Part shown: one piece after another, positions 1 through 13,305 of the stretch
Layout of the letters: every line of letters begins with the position of its first letter
Position numbering within the stretch: the first letter of the stretch is position 1
Assembly: GCA_039654915.1 (NCBI GenBank)
Contig: CM077599.1
Span: 4,776,501 to 4,840,500 of the forward strand
Source of the DNA: Aquilaria yunnanensis
Taxonomy: Eukaryota; Streptophyta; Magnoliopsida; Malvales; Thymelaeaceae
Length of the DNA: 64,000 nucleotides
Direction of reading: 5' to 3'
The notes under the pieces: generated by a model
Database searches by the model: none
What the model was told of the DNA's origin: nothing
What the model saw: the letters and a program-made list of their open reading frames with translations, nothing else
Position numbers and translations under genes: made by a program

Positions 1-680
1 ACAAAAGGACAAATTATCAAAGGGACAGAAACTCAACCTCTAAAAGAGGACATTGCAATGCATGTCTAGACCTGCAGAAGAGCATATGCAAAGATAGCAA
101 TCTTTTGCCAAGAGCACCATAGAAAAAAAAACACAGCAATTTTTCATTAATTTTTTTTTAAAGTCCCATAAGTAACTTATAAAGCTAGCACCATCCTTCT
201 CTGCAAAGCTGTTCAAAGACTAGCCCAAAAGAGCTCACAATTTCAGATTGTTTGGCTGCTCACATTTTCAGAACAAGGATATTTTCTTACTCTCAAGGCA
301 AGAACCCTTGCAAAACATCGACAAGGAGATGTCAAACCATGAGGAGAATGGTCACCAAAAAGGAAAGGATATCATAGCTTCCTCCCACAATACAATAGTA
401 TCATTTTCTATTCATTGCCTTGTGGAATTCGTATTCTATCACTATGCTTTCTAACAATTATATTACTCTACAAACATTATTACAAAATGGTAATAGTCTC
501 TGAATCCAAGGACAAATTTTGCTTTTGGAACAATCAACATGCAAGAAACTTGAATGTCAATATAAATTACACAGAACAGCAACATTATTAGTATTTCTAG
601 CAAACAGGTCATTTTTTTAATATATCAAAGCAAAAAAAACACAAGTATTTCAGTTAGAAAACTGGGAATTTGCATGATAC

Positions 681-3600
681 CTCTTTGAGAGAGAGAAGTA
701 TCTCAGTTAGAAAAGAAGCAAGTATTTCACGGACCCTCTGCTCTGTACCAACCTGTATAAACAAGTAATTATTTTTTATTTGCCCAGGCTTGTTCTCATC
801 GCAATTTGTTCTGTAATGGAAGTAGGTGAAATTTCATACAACCTTGGACACATGAGCAATTAAATAGTGTAAACAATCAAGCCTGTGACGTTTTGCACAA
901 AAATGGCATGATGTCAGCACTTGAATCATAAGTGCGAGCAATTCCTCAAACTTTGATGAGATAAAATCATCACAGTTCTGAATGAGAGAAAAAATATATA
1001 AGATAATTATTCAGTGGAAAGTAGGTTGCATATAGAAAGAGATGTTAGGAAGGTAAAACAATTGGTGAGTAACTATTTTTTTTCAAAAGAAAAAAAAGGA
1101 ATTGACAGAATATACAAGAATTATTTTGTGTTATTACCTTCAGTATTATTGACAGCACTTTGTATGCCTTCTTTTGGATTAAGCTTTCAGTATCCTGCAA
1201 TTTACCTTACATTGAAATCAATAACTCAGAAAGGAAGAACAATAGATGAAAAAAATATCAATCTTTTATCAACCAACCTGCAATGCAGGTGTTATGGCCT
1301 TGAATAAGAGATCTATTCCTTGCTCATCTAAACCAGGTAATAATGAAATCGCTAAGTCAAACAATCGTGCCCTGAAGTTGGCCACAGCAGAAAAGAAATC
1401 AGTCAAAAGATGCAAAGCTCTCTCTCACTTAACAATGCAAAACTCAGCAAAATGGCATATAGCTGCATTTCCTCAAAACGTAACACTATCAGACTTAATG
1501 ATGAAAACCACCTTTCCACCATTAGTGAGCCTTCACTGGATGAATTGTCAATGTGCATAGAATTACCACTTTTTGACTTCTCCACTGCACCAGGTTTGGG
1601 AGTAACAGCCAAAAGCCTCTGCATCGTTTTCCTGAACAAAGTTCGGACAACATTTTTACGTGCTATTGAAGCAAGTTGTGCTATAGTGCCCTGAAAGCAA
1701 CAAAAGCACAAGTGAATAATAATAGAAGCCATTATTAAGGACATCAAGACCAATATCAAGATTTCCTGCCCACAGGAGAATAAGAAGCCATGAATGGCTT
1801 GAAAAGCAAAAAGTCAACAAGATCATTCAGAATCCTTTTTATTACCAGCAAAAGACCACCCTCATCAGTTGTTGATTCCATAAATATTCTTGATAAAACA
1901 GACAAAATCTCAGGGGCTGAGACAGTCAGCACATTTAAGTTATTTTCAGCAACTGACTGTGTGTATTGCGAGACAGCTCGTAGTCTTGAAGAGCTTGTAT
2001 CAACATCAGAGAAATCATCTACGCCTTGCTTAGCTTTCTTATTTTGTTGAACCAGTATCTGCAAGCTAGAGCAAATTACTCCGCGTACATCCAGTTGCTC
2101 AATAAGGGCACTACATAAAGCCTTCTGCAGATCCTTGAAACTTTCAGCGGTGTCAACAGGATAGTTGCAAAAAGAAGGCAATAAGGACCATACAGAATAC
2201 ACAAGGGAATTGACACTCCTGGATGAGAAAATTTTCCCCTCTGCTTCAAGCTGTCAAAATAAGTAAAAGATGTTAATGGGGATATAAAGCATTCGAACGA
2301 ACCACAATTCTACACTAACTTCTGTACCTTGCGAGATCTCTGCCTCAGAGTTCCAACCATTGCCAAAATGGTCTCTGTGAAAAAACTCAAACGAGCTCCA
2401 ACAGTGTACTGCTTCAGAATTGGAAAAAGCCAAACATTTACCTCTGAAAGGTCATCAGCCTCTAGATTGAGAGGCAGAAGTCCTAAAAAGGTTTCAGGCC
2501 CCATTGCCCCTAATGCTGATCCAATGCACTCATGTAACTGCATTCGTATAATTAGTATTAGTAGAACATACTGAAACAAAATATAGTTCTAACTTAGTAT
2601 ATCTACCATACTTTGAAGTAAAAAGCATATCAATCATGCAAGAATGTCCGTGCACCTGTATGGGGGACATTTCTCATGACAAAAAAGACCAAAAACAAAA
2701 ACAATTCAGAAAAGGTGAATACCTGTTTCCTGTAGGGGAAATCCTCATCTGGCAAGTTTTGCATGTCAGCCAAATTCTTGAGAGTCCCTTTCATCAAATA
2801 TGATGAATAATATCCTGAAAAACAGACCAGGTCAATGTACTATTACTCCTTAGAGTCTCCAAAACTTCAGAAAAATGATACTGTTGAAGGTATTCTTCAA
2901 TGTATTGATTCAGAATCAAGTTCTGAGATAACAAATGGTCATAACAAGCAGCATCAGTACCTAACTTATTAAACATCTCTGATATAACCTGAAAAGCCAT
3001 GTCCCAGGCAGTAGAATAATGATATTCAAGTAGGCTCTCAATTGTTGCGCACATTTTTTCAATAATAGTTGGTCCAGCACGTCTTACATCCATATCTGGG
3101 TTGATGATCTGATCTACCCCTTGTTTAATTAAATTTTCATCAACGCATCCATTTATTAGGCTCTTAAACGCATCTCTGGCTGCTAATATGGCCTCCTCAT
3201 GTCCTGATCCCAAGACATCTGCCATCACCAACAGTTAAGAACCATGACACCGATCTTTTATTATTTGATAATAGAAACTAAGATAGAAACAAAAAGAAAG
3301 TATAACAATGCAGTGAAAACATACCTTTTAGTGCAGTGAACATGACGGGCAGCTTGGTTACACATGGTTGCCTATTGAGAGAATACATTTTTGTCATTCC
3401 CACGCTTAGCAGACGTGTGTTAAAAGTCATGGAAACTGCATTTGTTTCATTTGTGGAGAGTGAGAGAGCCAGATAGCATAACAGATCAAGCAACACATCA
3501 GCGGAGACCTGTGATGTTGGATGGGTACACACTACGTATAGACTGTCAGTTAGGCGCTTGTTTACAAGTGGTTGTCTGAGTTCCATAAGTGTTTTGAAGT

Positions 3601-4481
3601 ACTTGAGGGCTGTAGTGATGTGCTTCATTGACATGAAAGGGAGAAATTCTTTCAGAGCATCCAAAACATAGAGAACTTCCTGAGCTCCCCTAGTCCCTTC
3701 ACTAGATTCTGTACTAGAACCACCCGCCAGCAGAAGAAATCTTTCGAACACGTTCGTAATCCCTTCACTTGCAGGCCCTAGCACTGGAGTACCTTGGAAA
3801 GCTTCAAGAACATCACGGAGAGACAAATGTGACTGTCTCCTCACCTATTCAAGGCAACAGTAACTTTTCTTCAATCACAATGAAATCAATGCGCATAAAA
3901 TATCCAACAGTTCATCAAAATCAAATACAAACTGAATTTCAGATGACGAAAGAAAAGAAAGAGGAATACCAATTTTGTACCTTCGGGCGGCAATCAACGA
4001 CAAATCCCAGCAGAACACCGTAAAGCCTCGACAATTCGGACCAACTATTCTTGTTCCCGGCGACGAACAAATGAGACAAACATTTTAATCCAGCAACAAC
4101 AGCGCCGTCCGGCAAGGAAGTCAACATCAACACCTTAATCGCAATTTCTGAGACGAAGTCTCCCTTCTTCCTCAAAAGGGCGCCGGAAAGTCTGGGGAGG
4201 ACGAGAGAGAGTATGGTGGCGAGGGAGTGGATAAGATGAGGCGGCGAATCCGGCTGGGAGAGAAGGCGATCTAGGGAGGAGCAAGCAGCGCCGAAATAGG
4301 CGATTGAAGTGAGAGGGAGGTTCTGGTCTCTGAGCTCTTGAGACATGGCGCCGATGGCCGCGCAGAGGTGCTGGTGGTCATCTTGAGAGGAATTGGCGAA
4401 CCGATAGAGGATTGAGTCACAGAAGTCGTCAGACGGCGCCTCCGCCGCAAGCGTTGGCTGGTCTATTACGACGCCTTCCAT
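681..4481 (-). CDS. RRP12: RRP12-like ribosome biogenesis protein (5' 841 codons, runs off left edge)
   Basis: ARM/HEAT-repeat protein of the RRP12 family, which acts in nucleolar pre-rRNA processing and pre-40S/60S export. Eleven exons can be joined in phase: 4481-3981, 3844-3325, 3218-2961, 2814-2723, 2537-2328, 2250-1846, 1690-1512, 1371-1278, 1194-1138, 977-843 and 752-681, giving 841 codons of an expected ~1,280. Family-typical stretches are LHECIGSALGAMGPETF, DLSEVNVWLFPILKQYT, IQKKAYKVLSIIL and DDFISSKFEELLALMI; the central part corresponds to the NUC173 region. The ATG at 4481 opens a frame matching the family N-terminus. No stop or frameshift interrupts the visible part. Bases 1-680 are read as the start of the next intron; no exon was recognised there. 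Family assignment is firm; a few splice borders could shift by some bases. Confidence 0.93.
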
Positions 4482-4544
4482 GGCGGAGAGAGATGGCGAG
4501 TGAATTTTTGGTGCAGGACGTTGGCGACGGTGGAGGTGAGAGAG

Positions 4545-4650
4545 TAGGGTTTTAGCAGCTTAGGCAACCGCCGAAAGAGAGGGTTTTGGGTCATGAATCA
4601 GGGTATTTCGGTCAAGGCCTCATTCTTAGGAAGAGTTCGGCCCAAGCCCA
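4545..4650 (-). promoter_or_regulatory. Telo-box and paired site II motifs upstream of RRP12
   Basis: Read on the minus strand, an AAACCCTA telo-box lies at 4552-4545, about 65 bp before the ATG. Two adjoining site II motifs, TGGGCT (4650-4645) and TGGGCC (4644-4639), lie about 160 bp before it. This combination is known to be common in plant genes for ribosomal proteins and ribosome assembly, which fits the encoded protein. Function here is inferred from position and motif only. Confidence 0.6.
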
Positions 4651-4869
4651 ATGATCGCGACCCAAACAAAGATTGGGAAGTACCATACATGCATTTTGGC
4701 TTATTCTAGGGCAGTTCGTTTTAGTTTAATCCAATTAAAGCAGTCCAATTAATAGTGAGTCAGGTCGGATTTGAACGCGGGTCTAGCTAACCAGATGAAA
4801 TTAGCTCCAATTTTCAATCGTATTTACAAAGTATGCCATCTTCCTCTTCAAACGTTCTTCTCCGTCGAT

Positions 4870-5325
4870 GCACACACGATAACCTCTTCATCTTCCTCAT
4901 CTAGCTCTTCTTCTTCTTCTGCTTCAGGAATTGCCTCCTCAGCTTCCTGCTGCAGCTTTTGAAGCGCTTTCTCCCTTTGCAGACGCTTCTTTTCTTTTAA
5001 AGCATCATCATCTTCTTCCTCTAAATCCAACCCTTCTACCCTCCGATTCTCCTTTTCCTCCGTGGATACAATTTCTGCCTCCCTAAATCTCCGATGATCA
5101 GCCCTAATTTAATCGTGATTATCACTTCGGCTCTAGGTTAACCAACGGAGCCCAAGGTCATTTTCTCAAACGTCTTCTGAATCGTCATGGCTAAGGAAAG
5201 CTTTCGCTACTGCTGCCGCTCTCGTCGTCCAAAGATTGTCATCTTCACCAGCTTCGGTACCCCATTCGAGAGCTTTTCTTGCCCCTTGACCTTTGTCTGG
5301 CCGATCTTCCCTCTAAGTTTATCTT
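4870..5325 (-). pseudogene. Broken copy of MFAP1 (splicing-associated microfibrillar-associated protein 1)
   Basis: Minus-strand translation gives a co-linear MFAP1 N-terminal half: KDKLRGKIGQTKVK, then in another frame EWGTEAGEDDN, TTRAAAVAKAFLSHDDSEDV, ADHRRFREAEIVSTEEKENR, EGLDLEEEDDDALKEKKRL and an acidic tail ending near 4870. At least one frameshift (near 5265) and several in-frame stops (around 5145, 5115 and 5105) break it, and the C-terminal half is absent. No intron is visible across the matched stretch, which suits a retrocopy, though a gene fragment is also possible. MFAP1 is a conserved spliceosome-associated protein; this copy cannot make it. The longest surviving open stretch is 4848-5030. 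Confidence 0.8.
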
Positions 5326-5865
5326 TAATGAGCTTCAATGATCAACCGGTCAATTTGCTTCGTAGCCCAATAGTAGGGACCAACAAATAGACGATTGGTT
5401 GGGCTGGCTCATAGGCGGTGGATCCATCGATGCGTAACTGGATAGTAAGCTAGTGATTCATGGTAAAGAGTGAAACATGGAAGGATGGATAAGAGGAAAA
5501 TGATGAGAAATGGGTGATGGCATCGCCTCATAAATAACCTCAACTTCAGCTCATTTTTTATATTAATATTTTGACTGACACATGACCGGCCGATTAATAA
5601 GGTTTGATTAATTGGAAATAGCTGAAACAAACTGCCCCTAATTAACAACTGCAAAATTCACATCATCATTCAATTAGCATATTGTTTTTTTTTTTTTTAG
5701 TCTCAATGTTATAAAAGGTATTCTACGACATAATCTACATTACATCTTACCCCACCTAACCTAAATTTATCCACTTACTATAAAGAAAATAAATCTTTTG
5801 CACAAGTCAGTATTTGAACCTTGGTTATCTATGTGATATAATGATCTACATATCAATTGGGTTAA

Positions 5866-5977
5866 AACCTAATCGGCAACATCTTATCAGGATTTAAGAT
5901 AAGTATGAGTTTGATAGTGTAAACCTAATCGGCAGCTTCTTATTAGGATTGAAGATAAGTATGAGTTTGATAGTGTT
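5866..5977. repeat. 56-bp tandem duplication
   Basis: Two adjacent copies begin AACCTAATCGGCA and end GTTTGATAGTGT. The period is 56 bp (5866 to 5922), with about five differences. Confidence 0.85.
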
Positions 5978-6139
5978 GCAAGGAACAGAAAAATAATAAA
6001 TTATTTAATATATTAGTTTTATTTTTAGTAATAATTCACTCAACTTATACATTATTTGGCATTTAAAACTCTATATTTTAATAAGCCTATAAAATATTTT
6101 TTAAAATATTTTTTAAAAAAATAAGTATTTTAATTTATT

Positions 6140-6360
6140 TTTTTTATAATATTTACTATTTAGCAACTAATCTATATTATTTTAACATTTTAGTATATAA
6201 ATAAAAAATATTTATACATAAATGATAAATAAAGACCTATAGGTTTTAAATATATTTTTTAAAAAAATTTTCTAACAAATAATAATATGAATAAATTCAA
6301 GTTAAATTATTTTAAAATTTTAAATATTTCAAATAATATATAAAAAAAAATGGAGTAATT
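6140..6360. mobile_element. Decayed Stowaway-like MITE remnant
   Basis: The interior (ATAAATGATAAATAAAGACC, then TCTAACAAATAATAATATGA) closely matches the interior of the better-preserved MITE at 10665-10898, in the same orientation. The right side keeps ATGGAG; the left terminal repeat is no longer recognisable. Confidence 0.5.
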
Positions 6361-9300
6361 TTCAAATGATATTAGTTCTATATTAAAAATTGATAAAGTA
6401 ATGCATTAAAAATTAGCTATTTAATTTGAAAAGAAAAAGAGAGAGAAAACTAGTAGGGCGGAAAACCAACTCATTTAATTAACGGATTTTGTTTTTACGA
6501 GCAAGGTGAGGTGTGCTTTACTGGACTGCCTCTTAACAAAAAACAAGAAAAGAAGGAAAAGATAGCCGATGAATGCCATGGTGCTTAAAATCATTAAATG
6601 CTATTGGCCCCTGATAGACATGTGCTTTAACCTTTTTTTGACCATAATTTGTTTCAGTTATGGTCCACCTCCCTCACCATTGTACTTCTTATTATGAACA
6701 ATCCCCTCATTATACCATCTACCACAACTGTTTTCTTTAATTTCTACGATGATCCTATTTTTTAGAATTTTTTTTTCTTTTTTCTTTTCCTTTACCTGAT
6801 CACTTGATTTGCTTTTCACCATCAAAACAACTTTTACATTAATGTCTTGGATTTGAAAACTACACATCTCAGTGTGATAAATATCAGTACTCACCATTTA
6901 TAATAGAGGGTCGTACGTACAACCTACAGTTTCGATGATTTAAGCAAAAGCAAAAAAACATAATGGTTCAAGGCCCTAAATCGTGGCCGGAGCTATAACT
7001 CTCATTAAGCAGAGTAATCATATACAAAGCATTGCTAGTGACTCTAGCCACACTCCTGGTATTATTTTTCACTTCAAATTTAAGTGTCTCATTCATACTT
7101 TAAAACCCATCGAGGCAAGTGTCCTTATTGGTCAAAATGGCATTGACCCACATCTCAACGTTCCCTTACTGCCACTGGAGCGTTATCCCTCTCAAGTGCT
7201 TCAGGTCACCTAACATCTAAACATCTAGCTTAGTTCATCCATCAACTCCCCCAGCTAATCCACATAGTCGCACATGGCACCATGCTCGTGCTTGTTCTTC
7301 TCACCGTCAAAAGCTCCCAAAGCTGCCAAATAGCTTGAGACATGTCGAACGCGGGTAAGGCTAACCTTGACGGTTACCTGGGCTACATTTGTGGGGTGTT
7401 ATGGGACCCGAGTAGAAAGAAAGTGTACAGAGACCAATTTTTAGGTAACTGGCATGCATATATAAAAAGCAAACTAGATCTTAAAGAGTAGTGTCATGTC
7501 TTACGGTGGCAGAGAAGATGATGAAAATGCAAATAATTAAAGTCGAGGGAAGAAATTGGTTATTTTGGAAGTACTGGTTTGGAGGGTTTTAATAATGGAG
7601 AGATAACTGATTGGTGGCTCTTTCCACAACAGATTGACATATATACCCTTGTTCATGATCATGAGACAACGAGTACCTATGTCTAACCTCTCGAGTATTG
7701 GCATATCATTGGGGGTTTGGGTGTAGGGGTTTAATGCAATGGCGAGGCATGGCCATTGGAATAAAAATGCACCTCAGGGGCAGCCAGAGATGAGGGGTAA
7801 GGCAATAACGTTAGCAGATAAATAGCCAACATGTTCTCTATTTTCCTTGTATGTTTAAAAGCTAGAAATTTTATTATTTTCTTTGTGGGGTAGTCGCAAC
7901 AAGACACATTTGAATTTGAGTCAAAAGTTTCAAGTTTAGGTTTAGGGTAATTATCTTACAGTATTTTAACTGTAGTTTACAGTTTATGATAATTTTAAAT
8001 GATTATTTTTTTTCCTTTAATAACTTTAAAATTGAGTTATAAAGAAAGTATGAACAAAGATAGGTTTTCAATTAATAATGAAGTTATAAATATCCCTAAA
8101 CCTTGGAGAAAATGTAATGACAACTTCTTTTTTATTGGGTTCATTTTTGCTCACATAAATAATTGATGATGGCATATGGAAGGGACAGTGTTGAAAACCA
8201 CCCACTTGCCAATTTACCTGCATATATAAATGGAAGGTGTGAGGACTCCTACATACCTATGTTTCCCTTGTTGTTCCATCATTAGTCCACGTAGTGATCA
8301 TGCTTTTATTTCTTACTTGAGAAATAGGTTATATTGAAAAAAAATAAAAATAAAACTTATAATAAATTTATGTCAATTATTTTAGTTAAAACCGATTAAC
8401 CTTGCGTTGTAGCAATCCAAAGTAAATGTAGTTAGCTTGTACCCCTAATCTCTAGCCTTCAACCAAACCTAATGGATGATGCTGAAAATGACAAGTAGCG
8501 GAGTGTCGAGATTGGTAGATGAAGGAACTAATGACTTTGGCAGAAATCCCAAAACTAAGGTAGAAATCCCGTCACATCCAGATTCCAATTCGTGGTTCAA
8601 TGGATCTCTCACTCTTACAGGGTCATTGGGAGCTAAGCAAATTTGGGATATAGGTGTTAGCTCAATGTCTTTTTTTAGACAAAAATATGTAAACTTATGA
8701 AATTGGCTTATCAGATGTTTGGATATTGTTACCAAACAATGGTTAATGTTTATATTGTATTCAAGGTGTATTTAACTATAGTATTGTTATAAGTTATTTG
8801 TATAGCTTATTTGGAAATTAGTAGCAATATTGAGCTATGACTACTTTAGGGTAAGTTAGGTCAAATTCCATGTAGGGCGAAAGCTCTAAAAATATGTTTA
8901 TCTATTTATAAGCCTTGAATTTGAAACCTTACTTAAGAGATAAGAGCTCCTTACCCCTTTACCCCAAAGGTGTTTGGTTCATATAGGAGAAACTTTTGTA
9001 ATTAATATTAAAATTTTAAATAATTCATTAATAGTGGATGGTGAGACTTATACTCAAGAGAATTAGACCCCTATAGTTCAACTCGAGTTTGAGCCAAATA
9101 AGACCAATTATGCCTAAAGACCCTTTAAGTTCAATCACTGAACGAACCCATATAAGCCTAGCATCACATACTCTCTTAAAGGGTAAGTGTAAAGTATGAG
9201 CCACTTATGACAGTTGTTTTTTAGATCCAATAGTCATTAGATAATGGAGATTTATTGCCTCACCCAGTAACTCTCATTTCTTGAGGCTCTTATCCCAAAG

Positions 9301-10439
9301 TTTAAAAAATTTGTGCTATTAATAAATGATGTATTGATATTTTGTTTTCTCTTGAGTTTTCTCATATATATAATTAACTCACTTAGGTGTCAAAATATCT
9401 TTTGCAAGTATTCACATATGGACCATTACCAACTCAAGACTTGAGGGCTAAGGCAATGGAAATTAAACTCCTAAAACTAAAAGTTAAAAGTTACTTTTTA
9501 CATAATTTTTTTGTTCTAAATTCTAACACAAATTGATAACTCTAATACTAAAAGGAGCCTAAGTTATTAAAAGTGTTTATTCTGGTATATAAATATTTCT
9601 ATACATCAATTGGACAACACTTCAACATGTTTGGTAATCACTTTTATTTTTTCGTTAAATATAAGTATTTTTATTATTTTTTGTTTTCCACTTAAAAATG
9701 TGAAAATTTTAGAAAGAAAAAAAATTCTAGGCACTTATAAAAAATAGATAAAGTGATAATTGGGGCTATTTAATACTAACTTTCAAATAGAAGAACATTT
9801 ACATAAAGAAAATATATAATAACTATTTTTTTAGTTCAAGATGAATGAAGCTTTTACTAATCATTTGATATTCCACGTTTCACATTCTCTACAATATTTA
9901 CTATTTTTTCCATTTCAAATTTTTGTAACATTTTAATATTTAATAAATTATTTTACTATATTACTTTTCAAAATACCACTTAAACGTTTACTTTATTCAT
10001 CTTTATAGATTTTACGTTCAAAAAGTGAAGGGTCAAAATGGAAACAACATGTATATCTATTTGTGTTTGTGTGTGTGTACATGTTTATATATACATTTTT
10101 ATCTCTATTAATCTATGTGTTAAATTCAAGTGCTTTAAAGAATATGAACGAAGATAGTACTTTTCTTGGTAGGAAAAACACAAATAGTCCATCAGTTTTG
10201 CAAGAAAGAAAAAAGTTGAGGTTTATGACTAGTTTATTCAGTAATGCTTTCTTCTTTCCATAAATCTTGCAAAATTGGCTAGGACATTATAATTAAACTA
10301 TACTTCTAAAGATGAACACAAGTTACTGTAGATAAATAGTACAAAATTAAACTATACTTTTAAAGATGAACACAAGTAATGTAGATGAATAGTGCAAAAG
10401 TAGAGTGAAAGTGCATCATTCATCAATAGTGCTATGGCC

Positions 10440-12960
10440 TTTTTTTTTTTTTTTTTTTTGGACTAGATTGACCCTTTTTTAAGTTCAATCCCCTTTTGGC
10501 AGGCAGTTACATCATGAGGGCCAATGTTACAATTTTCTCAGTTTAAGCCCGTTTCACTTTTGGTTGTGGTTAAATTTGTTTCCCATCCCAGAATTTTTAA
10601 CTTTTATTATATAAGTCACTAAGCTCGACTTGTGTTACGTTTTGGTCCCCAAACTTAATAATTACTCCGTCTGTCCCAAAATTTTTGTACTATTTACTTT
10701 TCAGCAATTAATTTATAATTTTTATTTTCAAAAATTTAGCATATAAATGAATAATTTTTATATATGAATGATAAATAAAGACCTATAGTTTCTAAATATA
10801 TTTGTTAATTTTTTTCTAACAAACAATAATATAAATAAATTTAAATCAAACTAGTAAAAAAAAATTAAAATGGAATAAAGAAAGTGGGACAAAGGGAGTA
10901 CTTAATATTCTTCCTATTTGATCTCTTACTCCCCAACTTTTTTTGTTGTTTTTTTATGTACAATTTTCTAAATAAAAATAAATTAAACACACTTTTTATA
11001 TTTCCATAATATATTTTCATCATTGATAATTGAGTTTTGTAGCATGAGTTATTTAATTTAAAATATTTATGGTTTAATAAATTAATTTAGTCCATAATTG
11101 CTAAAATTGAAAGTGAACTTTTCTAAATAAATATCCCACCAATATTAAAAATTAGAATTTGAGTTGATAAGAGAAATTTTTTAGTTAATTATTATTTAAC
11201 GAGAAAAAAATATTCATCAGTTTTAAACATGTACAATGCTACTTTTTGATTATGACTAATTATTTTAATAATAAGAATATAACATAAATAAAACTCAACT
11301 CAAAATGAAAATAAAGTAAAATTTTAATTGACATTTATTTTAATGTTAAATTTATAAAAAAAATAACCTGCTACAAAGTGTTGGTAAAAAAAACCTATTT
11401 ATAACTATATATTAATTTCCGACTTCGATTTATTGTTCATAAACAGTGCCACCTTGTTCATTTATTTATTATTATTATTATTATTGCTTTTTTCTGGACT
11501 ATATTGACTGTTTTTAAGTTCGGCCCCATTTTCGCAAGCGGATAGAGTCCTGAGGACCCATATTGCAATTTTCTCAGTTTCGTCATGCTTCACTTTTGGC
11601 TGTTGTTAAATTCGTTTTCAGTCCCAGAGCTTCTAACATTTACTATTTAAGTCACTGTTTTCAACCCATCTTACGTTTTGGTCCCCAAACTTATTAATTG
11701 CGTAATATTCTTTCTATTTGCTCTCTTACTCTCCAAACTTTTTTGTTAGTTTTTATGTACAATTTTCTAAAGAAAAATAAATTAAACACAAGTTTTCTAT
11801 TTCCATCATATCTTTTCATTATTGATAATTGAGTTTTGTAGCATGAGTTATTTAATTCAAACACTTTATGGTTTAATAAAGTAATTTGGTTCATAATTGT
11901 TAAAATTGAAAGTGAATTTTTCTAAATAAATTTCTTACCAATATTAAAAATTATAATTTAATTTGATAAGAAAATTTTTTTAGTTAATTATTATTTAACA
12001 AGACAAAAATATCCATCATTTTAAACATGCACAATGTTACTTTTTAGTTAATTATTATTTAACAAGAAAAAAATATTCATAATTTTTAAACATGCACAAT
12101 GTTACTTTTTTAAACAGTGCTGATTCCTTTTTTTTTTTTTTTGCTTTTCTACTAGACATGATTGACTCTTTTTGAAGTTTGGTCGTCTTATTTCAAGAAA
12201 TCCTATCTTGGGGGCCTATTTTGTAATTTTTTGAGTGTCCTCTGTTTTACTTTTTCTTATGGTTAAATTGCAATTTAAGTTCCTAAATTTCTTTCCTTTC
12301 CTATTTCGGTCACTAAGCTCGAACCATATTATGTTTTAGTCTCAAACTTAATAAATAATAGTAATTGCTTAACTATATTCTTTCTATGTGCTCCTTTAGT
12401 CTTATTTTTTTTTATATACTATATTCTAGACCAAAGCACTGGCCACCATCAATTATTAAATTTTAATGCCTAAAGCTTTTCTATTTCATCTCTTGGTCCT
12501 TGAATTTTTTTGGCCAATTTTTTTTCTTTTTCTTTTAATCTTTATTAGTTGAGTTTTGTAGAATGAGTTATTTAATTCAAAATTTATATGATTTAATAAA
12601 GTAATTTTATCCATAACTGTGAAAATTGAAAGCAAATTTTTTTCATCAATATTAAATATTGAAATTTAAATTTATAGAAAGTTAAATTTTTTAGTGAATT
12701 CTTGTTTAATGATACAAAAAAAATTCATCATTTCAAAGCATATACATGTGTTATGTTTCGATCATAACTAATTATTTGAATTGTAAGAACATGATATAAA
12801 AAATGTCTAACTTAAAACTAAACTAAAGTAAAAATTTAATTTATTGGCATAAGTTTATAAAAAAAATTTAATTATTTATTATTGATATTTATTTTAATAA
12901 TAAATTTTAAAAAAATACCTACTACAAAATGCGCGTAAAAAATAACCTCGTGAATAATTA
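10440..12960. repeat. Three diverged tandem copies of a 0.65-1 kb AT-rich unit
   Basis: Copies start at about 10440, 11474 and 12129. Each opens with a T-rich run followed by a GATTGAC motif and a TTAAGTTC-like block. Each then has a block ending in GTCACT and, 10-25 bases later, a GTTTTGGTCCCCAAACTT-like segment, and continues with TTGAGTTTTGTAGCATGAGT. The first copy is longer because a MITE (10665-10898) sits inside it. No coding potential. Confidence 0.7.
10665..10898. mobile_element. Stowaway-like MITE with TA target duplication
   Basis: A 234-bp element flanked by TA (10663-10664 and 10899-10900). Left end CTCCGTCTGTCCCAAAATTT; right end read inward CTCCCTTTGTCCCACTTTC. The size, TA duplication and CTCCCTCCGTCCC-type ends are those of Tc1/mariner-type Stowaway MITEs. 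It split the first of the three tandem repeat copies, so it arrived later. Confidence 0.8.
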
Positions 12961-13305
12961 TTTGGTGTAATTAAGTGCCGCATGACCAACTCGAGGCTAC
13001 ATCGAAGGGCATAATCTTTATTTGGTTCAATAATTGACCATATTTTAAGTATCAGGTAAATCAACTTATTTTCGTGTTGACAAGCTACAGAAACCTTGGT
13101 TAGCATCATGCTGATTTAGAGAGACGAAAACAGATCCACCCAATGGTTGTTGACTCTTAAAATTTGTTGATGAAAAGAGAAGCTTAATTTAATTGATAGG
13201 TTAAGCTTTAATGGTTGTTCCACCCAACAACAATCATATATTTTACAGGAGAGATCCGAACCTCGGCCAACAAGACATCAATTATCATGGGACCAACTTG
13301 AAGTT

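Larger units (their letters stand above)
5400..10430. other. Gene-free AT-rich interval
   Basis: No convincing gene. Short open frames at 6983-7213 and 8469-8735 have no recognisable domain or splice context. Contents are a 56-bp direct duplication, a decayed MITE and A/T-rich filler. Confidence 0.6.

Noticed and set aside
1..680. Search for further RRP12 exons
   Set aside because: The expected next segment (a YDLLVQIGHA-like block) is not present on the minus strand; the region reads as intron.
6983..7213. 76-aa frame near a GPKSWPEL sequence reminiscent of potato inhibitor I
   Set aside because: Only eight residues match, the stop follows at once, and no downstream part of such an inhibitor is found.
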